Below, piece by piece: positions 59,156-64,000 of a DNA stretch of 64,000 bases (its first letter is position 1; every line of letters begins with the position of its first letter). Where the stretch lies: contig NZ_BJZT01000036.1 in assembly GCF_007992175.1 (NCBI RefSeq), forward strand, positions 34,899 to 98,898, written 5' to 3'. The stretch is from Methylobacterium haplocladii (GTDB lineage: Bacteria; Pseudomonadota; Alphaproteobacteria; Rhizobiales; Beijerinckiaceae). The position numbers were made by a program, and so were the translations under genes. A model generated the notes under the pieces. That model did no database searches. It had not been told where the DNA came from and worked only from the letters and a program-made list of their open reading frames with translations.

Positions 59156-59995
59156 ATGCGGACGGTGCAGGCGAAACATCGGTCTCAATGGGGGCTTGCC
59201 GCGATCGGCGCCCTTCTCGTCACGTCCACCGCCGCCTTCGCGGCGGAGCCCGGCGTTCCCGTGCCGTGGCAGATGGGCCGGCAGACGCCGGTGACGGCCG
59301 AAGCCCTCGATCTCATGAACTTCGAGCACGTGCTGCACTGGCTCGCCTTCGCCATATCGCTCTTCGTGCTCGGGCTGCTGCTGTACTGCGTCTTTCGCTT
59401 CAATGAGAAGGCGAACCCAGTAGCCTCGCGCACCACGCACAACACTGCGATCGAGATCGCCTGGACCATCATCCCGGTCCTGATCCTCGTCGGCGTGGCG
59501 ATCCCGTCCTTCCGCACCCTGCGTACGCAGCTCATCATCCCGACGGCCGACGTGACCGTGAAGGCCACGGGCCACGCCTGGTACTGGTCCTACGACTATC
59601 CGAAGGCCGGTGAGGACGGCGGCTTCACCTTCGATGCCAACATCGATGAAGAGAAGGAGCCGAAGCTGCTCCAGACCGACAACGAGATGGTCGTCCCGGT
59701 GAACAAGGTCGTGAAGGTCCAAGTCACCTCGACCGACGTGATCCACTCTTGGGCGATGCCGTCCTTCGGCGGCAAGGTCGACGCGATCCCAGGCCGCCTG
59801 AACGAGATGTGGTTCAAGGCCGACCGCGAGGGCGTCTATCACGGCCAGTGCTCGGAACTCTGCGGCATGCGCCATGCCTACATGCCGATCGTCGTGAAGG
59901 TGGTCAGCGATCAGGCCTATGCCGCGTGGCTGAAGGAGGCCAAGACCAAGTTCGCCGCGATCGACGACGGCTCGAAGCTCGCCGCGGCCAAGTGA
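59156..59995 (+). CDS. coxB: Cytochrome c oxidase subunit II
   Basis: The 279-residue protein has a signal peptide (cut near AFA-AE) and two membrane helices (about residues 58-82 and 100-122). The CuA domain follows, with GHAWYWSYDYP and VIHSWAMPSFGGK. The copper loop is YHGQCSELCGMRHAYMP, with both Cys, Glu, His and Met ligands. It accepts electrons from cytochrome c. A GAGAGG ribosome site precedes the ATG. coxA follows 78 bp downstream. Confidence 0.97.
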   Translation: MRTVQAKHRSQWGLAAIGALLVTSTAAFAAEPGVPVPWQMGRQTPVTAEALDLMNFEHVLHWLAFAISLFVLGLLLYCVFRFNEKANPVASRTTHNTAIEIAWTIIPVLILVGVAIPSFRTLRTQLIIPTADVTVKATGHAWYWSYDYPKAGEDGGFTFDANIDEEKEPKLLQTDNEMVVPVNKVVKVQVTSTDVIHSWAMPSFGGKVDAIPGRLNEMWFKADREGVYHGQCSELCGMRHAYMPIVVKVVSDQAYAAWLKEAKTKFAAIDDGSKLAAAK

Positions 59996-60073
59996 GGCCG
60001 CTCGCGGGACGGGCCTGGCCCCGTCCTGCTCCTTTCGCCTGATCACACGATACCCGAGTTAAGGTCAGCATCG

Positions 60074-61699
60074 ATGGCAACCGCCGCAGCACATGCCGGG
60101 CATGATGCCCACGACGATCACAAGCCGTCCTTCTTCGCCCGTTGGTTCCTGTCGACCAACCACAAGGACATCGGCACCCTCTACCTGCTGTTCGCGTTCT
60201 TCGCGGGCTGCGTGGGCGCGTTCCTCTCCTTCGGCATCCGCATGGAGATGGAGGAGCCGGGGCTCCAGTACTTCACCAACCCGCAGACCTATAACGTCTT
60301 CGTGACGGGCCACGGCCTCATCATGGTGTTCTTCATGGTGATGCCGGCGCTGATCGGCGGCTTCGGCAACTGGTTCGTGCCCCTGATGATCGGCGCGCCG
60401 GACATGGCGTTCCCGCGCATGAACAACATCTCGTTCTGGCTGACGGTCGCCGGCTTCTGCAGCCTCGTCTGCTCGCTCTTCGTCGAGGGTGCGCCGGGTG
60501 CCGCGGGCGCAGGTACGGGTTGGACGGTCTATCCGCCGCTGTCGTCGTCCGGCCATCCCGGCCCCGCCGTCGACTTCGCGATCTTCTCGCTGCACCTCGC
60601 CGGTGCCGGCTCCATCCTCGGCGCGATCAACTTCATCACGACGATCCTCAACATGCGCGCCCCGGGCATGACGCTGCACAAGATGCCGCTGTTCGCCTGG
60701 GCCGAGCTGGTCACCGCCTTCCTGCTGCTGCTCTCGCTTCCGGTTCTCGCCGGTGCGATCACCATGCTGCTCACGGACCGCAACTTCGGCACGACGTTCT
60801 TCGCCCCCGAGGGCGGCGGCGACCCGGTGCTCTATCAGCACCTGTTCTGGTTCTTCGGTCACCCCGAGGTGTACGTGATGATCCTGCCGGCCTTCGGCAT
60901 CGTCTCGCACATCATCGCGACGTTCTCGAAGAAGCCCGTGTTCGGCTACCTCGCCATGGCCTACGCCATGGTCGCCATCGGCGTCGTCGGCTTCGTCGTG
61001 TGGGCGCACCACATGTACACCGTCGGTCTGTCGCTCCAGACGCAGTCCTACTTCGTGTTCGCCACCATGGTGATCGCGGTGCCGACCGGCGTGAAGATCT
61101 TCTCCTGGATCGCGACGATGTGGGGCGGTTCGATCCGCTTCACCGCGGCGATGCACTGGGCGGTGGGCTTCATCTTCCTGTTCACGGTCGGCGGCGTCAC
61201 CGGCGTCGTGCTCGCGAATTCGGCGGTCGATAAGTACCTGCACGACACCTACTATGTGGTCGCGCACTTCCACTACGTGCTCTCGCTGGGCGCCGTGTTC
61301 ATCATCTTCGCCGGTGTCTACTACTGGTTCCCGAAGATGACCGGCCACATCATCCCGGAATGGGCCGGCAAGCTGCACTTCTGGCTAGCCTTCATCGGCG
61401 CGAACATCCTGTTCTTCCCGATGCACTTCCTCGGCCTGGCCGGCATGCCGCGCCGCTACGCCGACTACCCGGAGGCCTTCGCCCCCTGGCACAAGGTGGC
61501 GACCTGGGGCGGACACATCTTCGCGCTCGGCATGGTGGTGTTCTTCATCGGCGTGATCCTGGCCTTCCGCTCGAGCAAGCGCGCTGCCGCCAATCCGTGG
61601 GGTGAGGGTGCGACGACGCTGGAATGGACGCTGTCCTCGCCGCCGCCCTTCCACCAGTACGAGACGCTGCCCCGGATCGTCGACGAGCCGGCCCACTAA
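60074..61699 (+). CDS. coxA: Cytochrome c oxidase subunit I (aa3-type)
   Basis: The 541-residue protein has 12 helices. Haem ligands are in [20 protein letters not shown] (low-spin) and [12 protein letters not shown] (high-spin haem a3). CuB ligands are in [19 protein letters not shown], where His and Tyr are cross-linked in the family, and [23 protein letters not shown] is also conserved. It is the catalytic subunit of the proton-pumping terminal oxidase. A strong intrinsic terminator follows after about 30 bp, before ctaB. Confidence 0.98.
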   Translation: MATAAAHAGHDAHDDHKPSFFARWFLSTNHKDIGTLYLLFAFFAGCVGAFLSFGIRMEMEEPGLQYFTNPQTYNVFVTGHGLIMVFFMVMPALIGGFGNWFVPLMIGAPDMAFPRMNNISFWLTVAGFCSLVCSLFVEGAPGAAGAGTGWTVYPPLSSSGHPGPAVDFAIFSLHLAGAGSILGAINFITTILNMRAPGMTLHKMPLFAWAELVTAFLLLLSLPVLAGAITMLLTDRNFGTTFFAPEGGGDPVLYQHLFWFFGHPEVYVMILPAFGIVSHIIATFSKKPVFGYLAMAYAMVAIGVVGFVVWAHHMYTVGLSLQTQSYFVFATMVIAVPTGVKIFSWIATMWGGSIRFTAAMHWAVGFIFLFTVGGVTGVVLANSAVDKYLHDTYYVVAHFHYVLSLGAVFIIFAGVYYWFPKMTGHIIPEWAGKLHFWLAFIGANILFFPMHFLGLAGMPRRYADYPEAFAPWHKVATWGGHIFALGMVVFFIGVILAFRSSKRAAANPWGEGATTLEWTLSSPPPFHQYETLPRIVDEPAH

Positions 61700-61726
61700 G
61701 GCCCGCTCCCGACACCGACGACGATC

Positions 61727-61757
61727 GCGAGGACCGCTGCGGCGGTCCTCGCTCTTT
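61727..61757 (+). terminator. Rho-independent terminator after coxA
   Basis: GCGAGGACCGC (61727-61737) and GCGGTCCTCGC (61742-61752) make a perfect 11-bp stem with a TGCG loop, followed by TCTTT. It lies between coxA and ctaB, so the two parts of the oxidase locus are probably separate transcripts or are connected by partial read-through. Confidence 0.75.
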
Positions 61758-61869
61758 CCCGGAGGCCACGGCGTGCGCGCCTCGGGTCTCCCGGAAAGGG
61801 CGAAGTGGCGACAAACCCTGATACCGGCCCGGACGGATCGCGTTCGGCCCATCGAAAAATGCGGTTTTC

Positions 61870-62826
61870 ATGTCGAGTCTGACGAACAGCCTGCCCGCCG
61901 ATGCTCAGGGCTTCAATCCGACGGCCTCCGCGGCCGGCGGCGAGGTCTCGGACTTCTTCGCGCTGTTGAAGCCCCGCGTGATGGTGCTGGTGATCTTCAC
62001 CGCGCTCGTCGGCATGGTGGTCTCCCACCCGAACGTGAACCCGATCATCGCCGGCATCTCGCTGCTGATGATCGCCGTCGGCGCCGGCGCCTCGGGCTGC
62101 CTCAACATGTGGTGGGACGCCGACGTCGACGCGCTGATGACGCGCACCGCCACGCGCCCGATTCCCGCCGGCCGCATCCTGCCGAACGAGGCGCTGGCCT
62201 TCGGCATGGTGCTCTCGGTCGGTTCGGTGCTGATCCTCGGCCTCGCATCGAACTGGCTGGCCGCCGGTCTTCTGGCCTTCACCATCGTGTTCTACGCCGT
62301 GGTCTATTCGATGTGGCTGAAGCGGGCGACCGCGCAGAACATCGTCATCGGCGGCGCCGCCGGCGCCTTGCCGCCGATCGTCGGGCAAGCCGCGGTGACG
62401 GGCTCCGTCAGTCTCGACTCGGTCATCCTGTTCGCGATCATCTTCATCTGGACGCCGCCCCACTTCTGGGCTCTCGCGCTGGTGAAGAGCGGCGATTACG
62501 CCAAGGCCGGCATCCCAATGATGCCGAACGTCGCCGGCCCCGATTCCACCCGTCGCCAGATCGTCTGGTACACGCTGCTGCTGGTACCGCTCGGCATGTC
62601 GCCCGTGGCCCTCGGCTTCGGCGGCTGGCTCTACGCGGTGATCTCGGGCCTCGGCGGCCTCGGCATGCTCGCCGGCGCGATCCAGGTGTTCCGTCTGCGC
62701 GAGGGCGAGCCGGAGCGCCGGGCCGCGATGGGCCTATTCGGCTTCTCGATCCTCTACCTGCTGCTGCTGTTCGCGGCCCTCCTCGCCGAGCACGGCTTCG
62801 GCCTGTTCCGCGCCGTCGGCGTCTGA
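61870..62826 (+). CDS. ctaB: Protohaem IX farnesyltransferase (haem O synthase)
   Basis: The 318-residue UbiA-superfamily membrane protein has [20 protein letters not shown] at the first helix. The haem O synthase signature [20 protein letters not shown] with RPIPAGRI follows, then [20 protein letters not shown] with MMPNVAG. It farnesylates haem b to haem O, needed for haem a of the oxidase encoded alongside. It lies 170 bp after coxA, past the terminator, and six bases before the small coxF gene. Confidence 0.95.
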   Translation: MSSLTNSLPADAQGFNPTASAAGGEVSDFFALLKPRVMVLVIFTALVGMVVSHPNVNPIIAGISLLMIAVGAGASGCLNMWWDADVDALMTRTATRPIPAGRILPNEALAFGMVLSVGSVLILGLASNWLAAGLLAFTIVFYAVVYSMWLKRATAQNIVIGGAAGALPPIVGQAAVTGSVSLDSVILFAIIFIWTPPHFWALALVKSGDYAKAGIPMMPNVAGPDSTRRQIVWYTLLLVPLGMSPVALGFGGWLYAVISGLGGLGMLAGAIQVFRLREGEPERRAAMGLFGFSILYLLLLFAALLAEHGFGLFRAVGV

Positions 62827-62832
62827 CGCGCC

Positions 62833-63000
62833 ATGGCCGAGCACCCGGAATTCTCCGTTCGACAACTCACCCCAGCCGAGGTGCAGGCGCGCCGCAAGCG
62901 ATCGATCGCCATAGCGCTGACGCTCGGCGCCCTCGTGATCCTGTTCTTCGTGCTGACGATCGCCAAGCTCGGTCCGCAAATCATGGAACGGCCGCTGTGA
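62833..63000 (+). CDS. coxF: Small CoxF-type cytochrome oxidase accessory protein
   Basis: The 55-residue frame starts MAEHPEFSVRQLTPAEVQAR, followed by a basic turn and a single membrane helix (about residues 25-43, ALTLGALVILFFVLTIAKLG), ending QIMERPL. It lies six bases after ctaB and thirteen before ctaG, exactly where alphaproteobacteria carry the tiny CoxF/CtaF-like accessory gene of the oxidase locus. The role in assembly is not established. The short basic N-tail and helix orientation suggest an N-in inner-membrane protein. Confidence 0.85.
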   Translation: MAEHPEFSVRQLTPAEVQARRKRSIAIALTLGALVILFFVLTIAKLGPQIMERPL

Positions 63001-63013
63001 TCGGGCGCCGGCC

Positions 63014-63622
63014 ATGAGCGATAAGGCGACACGCAACGCGAGGACGGTGCGCTGGACGGCCATCGCCTGCGCCGGCGTGGTCGTCGGCATGACCGGGCTC
63101 GCCTTCGCCTCGGTGCCGCTCTACGACCTGTTCTGCAAGGCGACCGGCTATGACGGCACGCCCCGCAAGGGGCTGGCGCTCACGGCCTCCGGCGACACGT
63201 CCGCCACCAAGCCCGTGACGGTCCGCTTCGACACCAACGTCGCCCCGAACCTGTCCTGGCGCTTCCAGCCGGAGACGCCGAGCGTCGAGGCCGTGCCGGG
63301 CGAGACCAAGACGGTCTTCTTCAAGGTGAAGAACGTCGGCCCGAAGCCGGCGACGGGCATCGCGACCTTCAACGTGCAGCCCGGGCTGATGGGCAGCTAC
63401 TTCGTGAAGATCCAGTGCTTCTGCTTCGACGAGCACACGCTGCAGCCGGGCGAGACCATGGACTTCCCGCTGGTCTTCTACGTCGACCCGAAGCTGCGCC
63501 AGGATGCCGACATCGCCGATCTCGGCGAGATGACGCTGTCGTATACGTACTTCGTGTCGCGCAACGGCTCGCCCCAGGCGGCAATCTCGACGCCCGCCTC
63601 CGGCAAGCCGGATGGCGGCTGA
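63014..63622 (+). CDS. ctaG: Cytochrome c oxidase assembly protein CtaG (Cox11)
   Basis: The 202-residue protein has one N-terminal helix (about residues 14-36) followed by VPLYDLFCKATGYDG. The Cox11 beta-domain holds the copper ligands KIQCFCFDEHTLQPGE near residue 135. It delivers copper to the CuB site of subunit I from the periplasm. It sits in the standard ctaB-coxF-ctaG-coxC order. Confidence 0.95.
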   Translation: MSDKATRNARTVRWTAIACAGVVVGMTGLAFASVPLYDLFCKATGYDGTPRKGLALTASGDTSATKPVTVRFDTNVAPNLSWRFQPETPSVEAVPGETKTVFFKVKNVGPKPATGIATFNVQPGLMGSYFVKIQCFCFDEHTLQPGETMDFPLVFYVDPKLRQDADIADLGEMTLSYTYFVSRNGSPQAAISTPASGKPDGG

Positions 63623-63775
63623 GGGACCGACGAAATTTTGAGCGCGCAAGCGTGACAACGGGCGCAGGCCCGAAGTAAGGCTTCGAGTTCGAGGGTCGCG
63701 ACTAAGTCGATCCTCGACAAGGTGAAACAGGGCCCGCCGGTGGCGGCGAAGGCCGGGGGTGAGGAGAGCTTTTCG

Positions 63776-64000
63776 ATGGCCGAGGCGCACGCCAAGAATC
63801 ACGACTACCACATCCTCAGTCCGAGTCCGTGGCCGCTGATCGGCGCCTTCTCCGGCTTCGTCACGACGACCGGCGCCGTGTTCTGGATGAAGGGTCTGAC
63901 GCTGGGCGGCCTCGCGGTCGGCCCGTACATGTTCTCCGCCGGTTTCCTCGGCATCCTCTACACGATGCTGTCGTGGTGGAAGGACGTTACCCGCGAGGCG
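63776..64000 (+). CDS. coxC: Cytochrome c oxidase subunit III, N-terminal part
   Basis: The first 75 residues are present and the gene runs off the right edge. It begins [20 protein letters not shown], the typical subunit III N-terminus with the NHDYHI-PSPWP motif. Two membrane helices follow ([19 protein letters not shown] and [18 protein letters not shown]), then the conserved WWKDVTREA. Subunit III stabilises the oxidase. The 153 bp between ctaG and coxC show no gene. Confidence 0.93.
   Translation, partial: MAEAHAKNHDYHILSPSPWPLIGAFSGFVTTTGAVFWMKGLTLGGLAVGPYMFSAGFLGILYTMLSWWKDVTREA

Overview
The window reads as a contiguous, gene-dense chromosomal segment of a high-GC alphaproteobacterium, most probably Methylobacterium or Methylorubrum. 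The strongest pointer is a 557-residue formate-tetrahydrofolate ligase (FtfL) that agrees closely, but not identically as I remember it, with the Methylorubrum extorquens enzyme. It is supported by cckA, an alphaproteobacterial coxBA-ctaB-coxF-ctaG-coxC locus, the DUF2948-hisD-UPF0262-phosphatase cluster and rpiA-DUF2059-gor. I see no prophage, transposase, CRISPR array, rRNA operon or plasmid module. Almost everything is housekeeping or conserved accessory sequence.

Layout. 1-2.2 kb is the end of an exopolysaccharide locus: a chain-length regulator, a polysaccharide deacetylase and a WecG/TagA glycosyltransferase. 2.3-13 kb holds single genes and small groups: NudK-type Nudix, TusA-like, a Gly/Tyr-rich exported protein, gshA, rsmE, ubiA, a LysM protein, a LOG-type hydrolase, an exported protein with a natural His6 stretch, rlmB and tRNA-Glu. 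13.4-22.3 kb is a flagellar/cell-cycle locus: flgB-flgC-fliE-fliQ-fliR-flhB-cckA on the minus strand, and fliO-fliP divergent from it. The divergent intergenic carries a perfect TTAA-N7-TTAA CtrA box, so the kinase that feeds CtrA sits beside a probable CtrA target. 22.3-31 kb holds nitronate monooxygenase, DoxX, marR-DUF1772, fadL, an FAH-family enzyme, a 3-hydroxybutyrate dehydrogenase, accA and a YafK-like L,D-transpeptidase. 31-36 kb is the hisD cluster and an ABC-F ATPase. 36-40 kb is a compact rpiA-DUF2059-O-antigen-ligase-like-gor operon. 41-45 kb holds an aminotransferase, ftfL (C1 assimilation) and galU. 45.9-49.9 kb has galE, a lytic transglycosylase and a DUF459 protein. 49.9-56.2 kb is gltBD. 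The end (58-64 kb) is fdhD and the aa3 cytochrome oxidase genes, running off the right edge inside coxC.

Shared themes are envelope polysaccharide supply (galU, galE, wecG, deacetylase, O-antigen ligase-like), thiol metabolism (gshA, gor, tusA-like), nitrogen and C1 entry (gltBD, ftfL, fdhD), motility and respiration. Two families of GC-rich palindromic (REP-like) elements lie between genes, and one copy lies inside the apparent 5' coding region of the lytic transglycosylase. I found no convincing new multi-gene system. The best leads are regulatory sites (two perfect CtrA boxes, a nested palindrome on the marR start codon), the REP-interrupted signal region, an oversized FliO and several uncharacterised exported proteins. 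All family assignments rest on reading motifs, not on database searches.
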